44,957 nucleotides of DNA from a virus, in the IMG/VR virus record IMGVR_UViG_3300030060_004387, positions 652 to 45,608 of that record; one strand, 5' to 3'. The notes under the pieces were generated by a model that worked only from the letters and a program-made list of their open reading frames with translations, was not told the origin of the DNA and did no database searches. Positions 25,926-36,340 of the stretch are shown here, piece by piece. The position numbers were made by a program, and so were the translations under genes. The stretch's first letter is position 1; each line of letters begins with the position of its first letter.

Positions 25926-28900
25926 GTTTAGAACAGGAGATAAAGGCTATCATACTAGAAATGTCTCAGCAACCTGGCGTTACTGAGGAACAGATTATAG
26001 AAGCTGTTGAACTTTATAGGCTAAAAAAAGCTGAGGAAAGCCAGGGGTCTACTTCAGGTTCATCTGTATTAAGCCCAGTTGGTCAACTAACGAATGAGTT
26101 AAATACTTATGCAGCGGCTGACAATATAGTAGGTGGGGTTGAGTTAGGTGTTCTCGGTTATGAAGACAATCAAGAGGACACAACAACAGGGCTTTTTGGA
26201 ACTCCGATAAGAAATACTTTTGATATTTCGCGAAACATACAGATGCCAGATCTTTCTTTGGAAACAGACGCCTTATCTACCACTGGAGTTATTGATTTTG
26301 ATCAATCGCTACTTAACTTAAGCTTAGATGTACCAGAGACAACAACTTCACGAGACGTTGAATATACAGAAGAAAACGATCCGATTGGCTTAGCTGCCAG
26401 CTTTGGTATAGACACGGGCACCCCTGAGTATCAGAGAGCGATGGAACTTGCAGATCTTTTACGTAAAGCGGAAGAAGAGCGCTTAAACGGCCCTACGCCT
26501 CGCCAGATTTCTGAAGAAGAGCAAAGGTTGATGGACTTAATAATGTACGGAGAAGAGCCGGTAGAAGAAGAGTTGTCAGAAGAAGAGAAAGAAAAACAGG
26601 ATCGTCTAGCTGAAATGAGACAGGGTTGGGAGCAGGGTTATAGTTCAGAAGAAAATCTTACTAGAGCTAAGAACGCTGAGGAACCTGAAATGCAGGGTAT
26701 TAACAACTGGTTTGATGAAAACCGCGAGCGATTGACTAACATTGAACTTGATAAACCTGTGGTGCCACCTAACGCGACAGCTGAAGATCTTAAAAAGATT
26801 CAAGAGGACATGCAAGAGCAGTGGTCTAGCAAGGTAGAGGAGTTGTATAATCAAGAGGTCGTAGAGCCTTATAACGAATCTATCAAGATATATCGAGACG
26901 CTGTAGCTAAAAAAGAAAAGAAAAAAGCTAGAGATGTTGTAACTACGGTTATTAACAACAATATTGGGGGATGGTGGTCTGAAGAAAATATCGCAAAAAA
27001 CCTTAAAAGCGTTCTTCCTGTTGAATACAAAATAGAGGAAGGTATTGGAGAAGACTCTACCGGTAGTGGTACGCGCCTTAGTGTTAACAACATAACTATA
27101 ACTAATTCTCACGGCGTAGCAAGGAATTTTAATCTTAGAAGTAGTACAGAATTTGCCAAAGAGTTATTTGCGTTTTTAGAGGAAGATCCTACTTTAACTG
27201 ATGAAAAAGGAGAGGAGTGGGTACAGCAAAAAGAGTCGTTTGAAAGAATTTGGTTAGACAATTATTTTGGAGATGGCGGAAGCGGTGCACATGCTTTTAT
27301 GAAAGACCCAAAGCGTATTGCAGATATACAAGCTGGGATTGTTACAATAGACGATGCTATTAAAGAAATAAAGGGTCGCTTGGGCACTGAAGACGCTTGG
27401 ACTTTGTTTGGTGAAAAAGTTAGAAAGGCTTTTCCTGCTTTATCTGATTCAGATATAGATCACATTATTAAAGAAAGATATCACGCTGAAATTGAGGCTT
27501 ACCAACACAAAGCCTTTGACAATCTTAATGCTGGCTTTGATGAAAGATTACTACAAGGAGACATAACGCTTACCGAGCTCCATCCTGGTATGGCTGTTGG
27601 TGAGTATGATCCAACTTTAGACAGAGGAGAAACTAATAAACCGGGTGGAACAGTACATTTGTATCGAGCTAAAGAAGGGCGAACTGTAAGTATAAAAAAC
27701 GCAGAGCAATTCTTTAAAACATACACAGTTTCTCAGATTAATACTATTGAAGATCCTTTAATGAGAGAGTTAGCTAGTATTAACGTGCAATTAGATAATC
27801 AAGAAAACCTGCGTTATTCTGAGGTTCAATTTTTTCTAAACAGAAGAAATCAACTCCTACAGCAAATTAAAGAGGAAAGTGGAGAATATGAGATGCTGTT
27901 TGATTTAACTACAGGACAATTAATTAGACCAGTTGGTAAAGACAACCCATTTGTTACTGAAAATACTGAAGACGTTACTGGGGAAATACAACAGCAAGAA
28001 AAAGAATTAAGAGCAGAATTTGCAAATAATCCAAACTTAACGCCAAGAGATTTGGCTAGAGAGGCTTATGAAAAAAACGCTAAGGCTTTAGCTGTTTTAA
28101 ACGCAAAGTTAAACGAAGTTGTAACATATGCGGTTGATTACCCAAAACGAGAGGGTTTTATTGGTTACCCTGGATTTGAAGGTACTAAAGAAATGACTTT
28201 GCGCGAAGCGTTAATTAAGTCTGAGCGCTCTGATAGTGAGGGACGGTTTTTTACGGGAAACCCAACAGAGTGGCATCACACTTTTCCTGAAGACGATGTT
28301 GCAGAGAGAAATATATTGAGGCAGCAAATGCGAGACCTTAAAATAAAGCAAGAGGCATTAAAAAGAATATATCTTTTAAACGAAGATGTTATATCTATAG
28401 AAAAGAACAACGTCCAAAACTACCTTAAGTTAGCTGTTAAAAGCTTGCCTTTTATAAATACTCTAGCTATTTCTGACTTCCAAAAAGCTGCTCAGGATGA
28501 TATTATCTATACAGAAAGAGAAGTTATAGATGAGTATATTCCTACTTTAACTAACGCTGGCATTGAAGTTACAGGAGGTCAAAAAGCTTATATTGATCGA
28601 AGTTTTGGCGAAACATTTGGTGAAGGGCTTGCTTCTAGCGCAGGTATACTTGTTGAGTTTGCTATAGCAAACAAACTTACAGCTGCGTTAAGAGGTGCTG
28701 CGTTTTTTGCCCGTGGTACTAAAAGCCTAGACACGATACTTAAAGCGCATAAAGCTAAGAGATATTGGAACGGAAAACAAGCTTTAACAACAGCTCAAGC
28801 AACCGCAGCGGCAGCAAATAACGGTTTACCTTTGTCAACGTATTTAGCTATAAATGGTTTTAACGCAACTAAAGGTCCTAGCTTAGCTTCTAGAGTTGGA

Positions 28901-31900
28901 GTTTTTCTAACTGAAGCTTCTATTGAAGGAGCGAAGTTTGCTTCTTTACCCTCTTCTGAGGGTAGAAGAGGAGAGGCTTTTGCTACTGGTTTTGGGTTTG
29001 GTGGTGCAACGCAGATCTTATCACCAATGCTAGGTACTATAAGCGCAAACACGTTTAGCCCAGCCTTTCAAAACACTAGATTTGGGGCTATGATGGCTAA
29101 CAACGCTCCAAGGTTAGAAAAAATATATAACTTAGGGTTTAAAGGACCTTTAAGCTTTACGGTTGGTAGTGAGGTTGGAGAGCTTGGACTTGCTTTAACT
29201 GACGACTTAATGGGTTACGAAGAGTTTAGCGGCATGATAGAAGAGCATTATGGCGATGGAACACGTAACTTACAACGCTGGGCAAACAACTGGGCTATGG
29301 GTACTGCTTTTGGTTTTACGCATAAAGCTGCTTACAAAAAAGCCGGTACAATAGAAAGTTTAAGAGAAGCTAAAAAAGAAGCAGAAGACGCTATCTTTGA
29401 AAAACGAAACAACTACGTTATTAGAAATAAAAAAACAGGTGAAGTTTTTGAAGCATCTAGTAAGAAAAACTACCAGACAAAAGATTTCGAGATAATTGAA
29501 AGACCTGGTATGAGGAAGTGGCGTACGAAGAAAAAGAATGGAGAACCTATGACTCAAGAGTATCTCTTGGACATGTATCAGTTAAGTCAAAACCTAGGGC
29601 TACAATTAAGAAGAAGTGAAGATGGTTTAGATTTAATGGATAGAACTATCGGTGCTTCAAAATTAAAGACTAGAACTTTAGATCAAGTTAAGCACTATAA
29701 AGATAAAGGCGCTAACGTTGAAGTTGAGTATGGTAGTCCTGACACGTATCTAATACGAGATAAAAGAACCGGCAAAATAAGAGAGGTTAATAAAAAGCCT
29801 AGTGGATCAGGCGCTGCTAACTACGAGATCTTAATGGAACCTATGGGTAATAGAAACGCAGAGGTTTACTATAAAGATAAAGACGGTAATATAATGGACG
29901 TCGGCTTAATGGGTAAAAAAGTTAAAGGCTCAACAGTAGTAATAAGATATAACGTAGAAAAATTTGCGGAAGGATATGCTCCTCACGAGCTAGGCCACTC
30001 AGGTATGGAAATACTATTTGGCACTAACGCTAGATTTAAAAGTGAGTTTGTAATCGACATGATGAAGATAGCCAAGCAAATTAAACTTGGCGTAGGTCCA
30101 AATGGAGAGCTACCGCTTTTTGATAATCTCTATGATCAAATAATAGAGCAAAACCGTCAGTTTGATGTAGAAAAAACACCATGGGAAGCCGCTAAAGCAA
30201 AAGACTGGGAGCTATTTAGCCATATAGCTGAGCACTTATCTAAGCCAGAAAACCTAAGAGAGCTAAGAAAGGCAAATGCGTTTGGTAAAATTAAAAATTT
30301 AGTTGAGCGAACTGTAGGAAAAGAATTAAACCAAAAGTATAATCTTACAAAAGAGGCGGATATAGTAGAGTTTTTCGGTGACTACATTCAAAGCATTAAT
30401 AGAGGCACAAATAGTTTAAAAGTACTTGAGCATTTGCAAGATGTTATAGCTGAGCCAAGTAGCCCTGAAGCTAGAGAAATGGAAAAACTGTTAAACGAGC
30501 AGGGTATACATTTTACTGAAACAAGTAGATTAGCTTCAGAGGCAAAAAGAAAAAAAGACCTTATTAAAGAGAATGTTGATTTATTCAACAATAAGCCAGA
30601 AGGTTATGAGGCTAAAATGCAGGAAAATATAAAAGCTATTAGATCAATAGATGATCTCTTGGTAATAAATAGACCTGCGCAAAACGAATCAGATGACGCT
30701 AGAAAAGACAGGGTAAATAAAATACACGCTGGTCACAAAGACGTTATATTCGATAAAACTATTAACTCTGAGTCGCGAGAAGGTCAACGACAAGGTGAAG
30801 CTATTGATGCTATAATAAGTTCTTACAGAGGCAAAACTATAGCGGTGGCAAAAAGCCAAGGTAGATTTGAAACACCTACGTTTGAAGACATGTCAAAGGA
30901 AGCAAAAGAAGATTTTGCATGGGACATTACTAGACCAGAGTTGTTAAAGCATTTAGATGCTTTTAATAGAAAGTTTAGAGAGACAGATGGGAAAGAAGGT
31001 ATTGAAAATGATGATCTTGATGCTTATTTAAACTCATATGTTGAGAGAAAACTAGGTACAGCTTTAGAGAAGCCAGGTATTCAAAAAAAGGAATTTACTG
31101 GTACTACAACAGATTTAAGACCGGGTCAAGAGCCAGTATACACTCCTTCAGAAATGAAGCTAAATAACAAGACTGATGCTAGACTTAAAATAGATATAAG
31201 AGAAAGACTTACTGACAATGCCCCTGAAGGAAGAGAGTCGCAAATAAAAAAGGGTATTAAAGAGCATGGCGAGTTTGTTAAAAATTATATAGAAACAACG
31301 TCTGACGCGCCTACTTCATACCGTGATTTAAAAAATATAAAAACTCCAAAAGAAATAGTTGACAAAGTATTTGGTAAGAATACTGCAGAACGCGTTGAAA
31401 CTATAGGTAGAACGCTAGATATAGCTAAAAAATCTGCATTACCAGAAGGAACATTATCTACTAGAACTGGTAACGTAGAACTAGAAGGTAAAACTATTGG
31501 TGTAGCTAATACTCTACAAACAATTAATATAGCTAAGAAAGGTCAACCAGCAAACTACAAAGAGGTTTTATACGGTACTCCTAAAAAATTCGCAGAGTTT
31601 GTGTCTAAAGAGACTGGTAGACTTACAGCTGAAGCAGATCCTACTGGTCAAGGTAATACACCTAAAGAATTACTTAAACTAAATAGAGCTGAAACACTTA
31701 AGAGATTGGGTATAAAAGAGGTTGAACTTGGTGGTGGTGAAGTTAGATACGATATTGACAATACGTTAGCTAAGGAATACGCTAGTGAACCTGGTTCTAA
31801 GAGCGAGAAGGCTATTGCGCGAAACATAGAAGGTATTAGAAAGAACTACATGGAGGAAGTAGTTAGAGGTATGACGTACCAGGTTGCCATGGAAAACTTG

Positions 31901-34900
31901 CCTGCTGTGTCTCAAAAGCTAGGTATTGCTACAGAGATTTTAGCTAATCAGATTAGCGCGGGTAAAGCTAGACTTGCTAGTAAAACTTTAGAGATGAAAG
32001 ATTTTACTGAGCAAATGGAGTTTTTAGATCAAATCGAAAGTAAAGAGTTTAAAGATCTGTACGAAAAAGCTGTTGCTGAAGGACAAGAAAAAGCTTTTGA
32101 GCACGCTATGATAACTCACTTTGCAAACAACCCTATTGAAAATATAAGCAAGGCAGACATCAAAAACATTGCAAAGCAACTTGAAGCGCAGTTTGTATTT
32201 ACAACCATGACGCCTAAGAGGGCTATTGAAGCGTCTACGAAAGCTGTTGCGTACCCAAAAAGCTTGCAATCGATAGAGGCTAAGTATGGATTTGAATCTA
32301 TTGAAACGGTAAATCTGTATGATAGTATAGAGGGTATTAGAGAGGGACAAGCCGCTTTTACTATGGAAGGTGGTATTATAGAAACTTTAACTCGAACTAA
32401 GGGTAAAGGAGCGTTTGAAGCTTTAATAAAAGAAGGTATAAGTAAAGGAGCTGGACTCGGAACGTATAGAGCAGAAAGAAGAAACGAAAAAGGCGATTTA
32501 GTTGACGTTGGCGGAACTATTATTAAAACTGCAGAGCAAAATATGATTGAGGGTAATACTCAGTTTAGAAGTAGTAATAGATTCGCTTTGTTTGAAACAG
32601 CTGCTAAAGCGCAAGAGGCTGCTGATGGTGTGTACGCTAGACTAGAGTCTGAAGGTGTTAAGCTAAAAGACTACGAAGGATCTTCACGTGCAAATTCAGA
32701 CGCGGTTGGTAAGAAGAAAAGAGTATTAGAAGGAGTTACAAAAAAAGACGGAGCGTGGGATTTAGAAGCCCGCGAAGAATTTGATAGGATAGGCGAAGAA
32801 AATAAAAAAGCTTTGTTTGATGGTAAAGGAAAGTCATCTGTAGTAGAGGTAATGAAAGACATGTACGTTAATGGCGACATAACATACCGTCAAGTTAGGC
32901 AGATCGTTGAAGGGCAGGGAGGTCCTATGGAAGGCTTAATTAAAAAATCAGCTTCACTAGCCGTGCTACCTGAAATGAGTAGAGCAGATATAGAGGCTAA
33001 ATACGGAAAGAACTGGGTGCTAGAACACACTACTCCAGCTCAGTATGTGAAAGCTAGAATATATGATTACATATTGTCTGGAGGTAAAGCGCAGCAAGCT
33101 AAAGCCTTAGAACTCACTCTTAGAGATTATCATACTACTCTTATACCAGAGTCGCTAGATACAATGGTAAATAAAATATTAAAAACTGATTTACCATCGT
33201 TCCACGTGCCAGGTATGGATCCTATAGAATCTAGGTATTATATGGCTAACCATAAATCTCCTTTTGATTTATCACTGGTTAACTATAGAAACGGCAAAGT
33301 CTATAGCAAAACAGGTTTATCTGCTGCTGAAGTGTCTAAAAGAGGTGCTATGCTTAGAGAGTCTTACGCAGAAATGATAAGCCCTCGTTTAGCATCAAAA
33401 AATTTAGAGCCTACTCGCATGCTAGAGCAAATGGAAACTATGAAGAAGGCGGTTGCTAATTCTAGAAATCCTCGCGCTAAGAAGAAAGGTATGAGCACGT
33501 TTGATTTTGACGAGACCTTAATTGTAGATGGAGAAAATTTTGTTGTAGCAACTAAAGACGGTAAGCGCATAGAGATTAGTAGCGAACAGTGGCCTATAGA
33601 AGGTCCTAAGTACGCTGAACAAGGGTATGAATTTGATTTTTCTGACTTTGCGAACGTAAGAGGTGGTGCCGATGGACCACTGCTACAGAAAATGAGAAAT
33701 CAAATAAGCAAGTATGGATCGAACAATGTATTTGTGTTAACAGCTAGACAGCAGGCATCGGCTGAACCGATACATAATTGGCTTAGAAGCAAAGGCATAG
33801 ATATACCTTTAGAAAATATTACTGGCTTAGGTAAGAGCGAAGGCGCGGCAAAGGCTCAGTGGATGTTAGAAAAGTTTGCTGAAGGTTATAACGATATGTA
33901 CTTTGTTGACGACGCTTTGCCTAACGTTGAAGCTGTTAAAGAAGTGCTAAGCCAACTTGATGTTAAGTCTAACGTTCAACAAGCACGTAGACTAGCCTCA
34001 AAAGACATGAACTTGGAGTTTAATCAAATGATTGAGCGTAAAACTGGCATTGGTTACCAAAAGATGTTTAGCGGAGCTAAAGGTAAAATGCTAGGTAAGC
34101 GTAGGTATACTCAGTCAATTGTGGCACCTGGCGCTCAAGACTTTATGGGTCTTATGCAAAACTTCATGGGTAGAGGTAAACAAGGTAATGCTGATAGAGC
34201 TTTCTTTAAGAAAAACTTAGTAGATCCTTTTGCAAGAGCTACAAAAGAAATGAATGAAGCTAGACAAAGATCTTCTGAAGATCTTAAGGCTTTATATAAA
34301 GATATACCTAGTGTTAAAAGAAAATTAAACAAACGACTACCTGGATCTGCTTTTACGTATGATCAAGCTATTAGGACTTACTTATGGGAGAAAAACGGAT
34401 TTAATATTCCTGATCTATCGATGAGAGATTTAAAGTCTCTGACTGATATTGTTAACAAAGACGTTGAATTACGTAACTTTGCCGAGCAATTAAATATGAT
34501 AGGTAAAGGCACGTGGGTTGAGCCATCTGCTAATTGGATTGGTGAAACTATTGTGTCAGACCTGTTTAACTTGAATAACAAAGCTAGAAGAGCTGAACAC
34601 CTACAAGAGTGGCAGGAAAATATCGACATTATATTCTCGCCAACTAATCTAAATAAAATTGAGGCTACTCAAGGTAGTAAATTTAGAGAAGCTCTTGAAG
34701 ATATTATATATAGAATGAAGACGGGTTCTAATAGACCCACAGGTGCTAATAGGTTAACTAATCAGTTTAACAACTGGATCAACGGTTCTGTTGGAGCTAC
34801 AATGTTCTTAAACATGAGATCTGCAATGCTTCAAACTATATCTGCTACTAACTATATCAATTGGTCGTTTAACAATCCAGTTGCTGCGGCAAAAGCGTTT

Positions 34901-36340
34901 GGTAACCAAAAACAATATTGGTCAGACTTTTCTATGCTATGGAACTCGCCAATGCTTAAGCAGAGGCGTGCTGGTTTAGAATATAACGTACAAGAAGCTG
35001 AGCTTGCTGCGGCTATGGCAGGTCAGAAAAACAAGGCTAAAGCTGCGGTAGCGTGGTTAATAAAGAAAGGTTTTACACCAACGCAGATCGCAGATAGTTT
35101 CGCTATTGCGTCCGGCGGCGCTACGCATTTCCGTAACAATGTTAGGCGCCTCATGAAGACAGGTTTGTCTAAAGCTGAAGCTGAACAGCAAGCGTTTTTA
35201 GAATTCCAAGAGTTAACAGAAACTAATCAGCAATCATCGAGAGCAGATCTTATATCTCAACAACAAGCTTCAGGTTTAGGTAGAACTATATTAGCTTGGT
35301 CTAATACGCCAATGCAATATATGCGTATACAAGAAAAGGCGGCTAGAGATATTGTAAACGGTAGAGGCGATCTTAAAAGTAATATGTCTAAGATAGCTTA
35401 CTACGGAGTTATTCAAAGTGTAATATTCTCTTCATTACAAAACGCTTTGTTTAGATGGGGACTAGAGGAAGAAGATGAAAACAACGAAGCTGATAATAAA
35501 GATCTCAATTCAGCTATTGATAGAACAGTGAACACAGTTATTGACTCTCAACTTAGAGGTACCGGTGTTCTTGGAGCTGCGCTAAGTGCTATACGTAACA
35601 CGGTACTCGAGTTTGAAAAGCAAGAGGCGAAAGCTTATGACGATAGTTTTTTGAGCTCTCCCGATCACAGTAGAACTGTTCTTCAGCTAACTAGTTTTTC
35701 TCCTGTTATAAGTTCTAAGTTACGTAAACTATACTCAGCAGGTAATGAATGGAACTACAATAGAGAGGCTATAAGCGAGATGGGTTTTGATATTGATAAT
35801 CCTGCTATACACGCTGGCGCAAACGTTATAGAAGCTACAACTAATTTACCTATTGCTAGACTTGTGCAGAAAGTGGATAACATACAGGGTATGCTAGACA
35901 GCAATAACGAAAATTGGCAACGCGTAGCGTTATTAATGGGTTACCCTAAATGGCAGCTTGGTATTGAAGATACGGAAGTTGAAGAAGCTAAACAAAGAGG
36001 TAGAGATAAGATTAAAGCTATAAAAGATGCTGAAAGAGAAATAGAAAAACAACAAAAAGAAGTAGTAAAAGCAGATGAAGAGCTTGCGGAGATAGAAGAT
36101 AATATACTTGACCAAGACGAGGAGAGAGAACAAGGCGCAGAAGAAGTTCAATGTGCTGCAGTAAGTAGATCTGGTAAGCGATGTTCAAATATGGCTTTAC
36201 CTGGTAAAAACTTTTGCACAATACATCAGCAGGTTGCTCAACAAGAAGAAGAAGTGCAATGCTCGCATATAAAGAAAGACGGCAAACAGTGTAAAATGAA
36301 AACAAAAAATAAATCAGGAAAATGTTACTATCACGATTAA
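25922..36340 (+). CDS. Giant multidomain virion/ejection protein with HELGH, HAD-like and zinc-knuckle domains
   Basis: 3472 residues, probably packaged and ejected with the DNA. In order: an acidic, helical N-terminus; hydrophobic Ala/Gly-rich segments at about residues 895-930 and 1020-1045; a zinc-protease-like motif at His1355-Glu1356-x-x-His1359 (APHELGHSGMEILF); a long helical middle; a HAD-type domain with DFDET (Asp2528, Asp2530), VLTAR (Thr2607) and FVDD (Asp2663-Asp2664); an amphipathic region at about 2950-3200 with NQQSSRADLISQQQASGLGR, of the kind seen in giant phage ejection proteins; and a charged coil followed by two C-x9-C-x10-C-x2-H motifs (Cys3411-His3435, Cys3447-His3471). 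Its size is close to the N4 virion RNA polymerase, but I found no single-subunit polymerase motifs. Confidence 0.7.
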   Translation: MSLEQEIKAIILEMSQQPGVTEEQIIEAVELYRLKKAEESQGSTSGSSVLSPVGQLTNELNTYAAADNIVGGVELGVLGYEDNQEDTTTGLFGTPIRNTFDISRNIQMPDLSLETDALSTTGVIDFDQSLLNLSLDVPETTTSRDVEYTEENDPIGLAASFGIDTGTPEYQRAMELADLLRKAEEERLNGPTPRQISEEEQRLMDLIMYGEEPVEEELSEEEKEKQDRLAEMRQGWEQGYSSEENLTRAKNAEEPEMQGINNWFDENRERLTNIELDKPVVPPNATAEDLKKIQEDMQEQWSSKVEELYNQEVVEPYNESIKIYRDAVAKKEKKKARDVVTTVINNNIGGWWSEENIAKNLKSVLPVEYKIEEGIGEDSTGSGTRLSVNNITITNSHGVARNFNLRSSTEFAKELFAFLEEDPTLTDEKGEEWVQQKESFERIWLDNYFGDGGSGAHAFMKDPKRIADIQAGIVTIDDAIKEIKGRLGTEDAWTLFGEKVRKAFPALSDSDIDHIIKERYHAEIEAYQHKAFDNLNAGFDERLLQGDITLTELHPGMAVGEYDPTLDRGETNKPGGTVHLYRAKEGRTVSIKNAEQFFKTYTVSQINTIEDPLMRELASINVQLDNQENLRYSEVQFFLNRRNQLLQQIKEESGEYEMLFDLTTGQLIRPVGKDNPFVTENTEDVTGEIQQQEKELRAEFANNPNLTPRDLAREAYEKNAKALAVLNAKLNEVVTYAVDYPKREGFIGYPGFEGTKEMTLREALIKSERSDSEGRFFTGNPTEWHHTFPEDDVAERNILRQQMRDLKIKQEALKRIYLLNEDVISIEKNNVQNYLKLAVKSLPFINTLAISDFQKAAQDDIIYTEREVIDEYIPTLTNAGIEVTGGQKAYIDRSFGETFGEGLASSAGILVEFAIANKLTAALRGAAFFARGTKSLDTILKAHKAKRYWNGKQALTTAQATAAAANNGLPLSTYLAINGFNATKGPSLASRVGVFLTEASIEGAKFASLPSSEGRRGEAFATGFGFGGATQILSPMLGTISANTFSPAFQNTRFGAMMANNAPRLEKIYNLGFKGPLSFTVGSEVGELGLALTDDLMGYEEFSGMIEEHYGDGTRNLQRWANNWAMGTAFGFTHKAAYKKAGTIESLREAKKEAEDAIFEKRNNYVIRNKKTGEVFEASSKKNYQTKDFEIIERPGMRKWRTKKKNGEPMTQEYLLDMYQLSQNLGLQLRRSEDGLDLMDRTIGASKLKTRTLDQVKHYKDKGANVEVEYGSPDTYLIRDKRTGKIREVNKKPSGSGAANYEILMEPMGNRNAEVYYKDKDGNIMDVGLMGKKVKGSTVVIRYNVEKFAEGYAPHELGHSGMEILFGTNARFKSEFVIDMMKIAKQIKLGVGPNGELPLFDNLYDQIIEQNRQFDVEKTPWEAAKAKDWELFSHIAEHLSKPENLRELRKANAFGKIKNLVERTVGKELNQKYNLTKEADIVEFFGDYIQSINRGTNSLKVLEHLQDVIAEPSSPEAREMEKLLNEQGIHFTETSRLASEAKRKKDLIKENVDLFNNKPEGYEAKMQENIKAIRSIDDLLVINRPAQNESDDARKDRVNKIHAGHKDVIFDKTINSESREGQRQGEAIDAIISSYRGKTIAVAKSQGRFETPTFEDMSKEAKEDFAWDITRPELLKHLDAFNRKFRETDGKEGIENDDLDAYLNSYVERKLGTALEKPGIQKKEFTGTTTDLRPGQEPVYTPSEMKLNNKTDARLKIDIRERLTDNAPEGRESQIKKGIKEHGEFVKNYIETTSDAPTSYRDLKNIKTPKEIVDKVFGKNTAERVETIGRTLDIAKKSALPEGTLSTRTGNVELEGKTIGVANTLQTINIAKKGQPANYKEVLYGTPKKFAEFVSKETGRLTAEADPTGQGNTPKELLKLNRAETLKRLGIKEVELGGGEVRYDIDNTLAKEYASEPGSKSEKAIARNIEGIRKNYMEEVVRGMTYQVAMENLPAVSQKLGIATEILANQISAGKARLASKTLEMKDFTEQMEFLDQIESKEFKDLYEKAVAEGQEKAFEHAMITHFANNPIENISKADIKNIAKQLEAQFVFTTMTPKRAIEASTKAVAYPKSLQSIEAKYGFESIETVNLYDSIEGIREGQAAFTMEGGIIETLTRTKGKGAFEALIKEGISKGAGLGTYRAERRNEKGDLVDVGGTIIKTAEQNMIEGNTQFRSSNRFALFETAAKAQEAADGVYARLESEGVKLKDYEGSSRANSDAVGKKKRVLEGVTKKDGAWDLEAREEFDRIGEENKKALFDGKGKSSVVEVMKDMYVNGDITYRQVRQIVEGQGGPMEGLIKKSASLAVLPEMSRADIEAKYGKNWVLEHTTPAQYVKARIYDYILSGGKAQQAKALELTLRDYHTTLIPESLDTMVNKILKTDLPSFHVPGMDPIESRYYMANHKSPFDLSLVNYRNGKVYSKTGLSAAEVSKRGAMLRESYAEMISPRLASKNLEPTRMLEQMETMKKAVANSRNPRAKKKGMSTFDFDETLIVDGENFVVATKDGKRIEISSEQWPIEGPKYAEQGYEFDFSDFANVRGGADGPLLQKMRNQISKYGSNNVFVLTARQQASAEPIHNWLRSKGIDIPLENITGLGKSEGAAKAQWMLEKFAEGYNDMYFVDDALPNVEAVKEVLSQLDVKSNVQQARRLASKDMNLEFNQMIERKTGIGYQKMFSGAKGKMLGKRRYTQSIVAPGAQDFMGLMQNFMGRGKQGNADRAFFKKNLVDPFARATKEMNEARQRSSEDLKALYKDIPSVKRKLNKRLPGSAFTYDQAIRTYLWEKNGFNIPDLSMRDLKSLTDIVNKDVELRNFAEQLNMIGKGTWVEPSANWIGETIVSDLFNLNNKARRAEHLQEWQENIDIIFSPTNLNKIEATQGSKFREALEDIIYRMKTGSNRPTGANRLTNQFNNWINGSVGATMFLNMRSAMLQTISATNYINWSFNNPVAAAKAFGNQKQYWSDFSMLWNSPMLKQRRAGLEYNVQEAELAAAMAGQKNKAKAAVAWLIKKGFTPTQIADSFAIASGGATHFRNNVRRLMKTGLSKAEAEQQAFLEFQELTETNQQSSRADLISQQQASGLGRTILAWSNTPMQYMRIQEKAARDIVNGRGDLKSNMSKIAYYGVIQSVIFSSLQNALFRWGLEEEDENNEADNKDLNSAIDRTVNTVIDSQLRGTGVLGAALSAIRNTVLEFEKQEAKAYDDSFLSSPDHSRTVLQLTSFSPVISSKLRKLYSAGNEWNYNREAISEMGFDIDNPAIHAGANVIEATTNLPIARLVQKVDNIQGMLDSNNENWQRVALLMGYPKWQLGIEDTEVEEAKQRGRDKIKAIKDAEREIEKQQKEVVKADEELAEIEDNILDQDEEREQGAEEVQCAAVSRSGKRCSNMALPGKNFCTIHQQVAQQEEEVQCSHIKKDGKQCKMKTKNKSGKCYYHD

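Noticed and set aside
33491-33525. DFDET in the giant protein as an RNA polymerase DxDxD-type site
   Set aside because: The following VLTAR and FVDD segments fit HAD motifs II and IV. I found no other polymerase motifs, although the protein's length is near that of the N4 virion polymerase.
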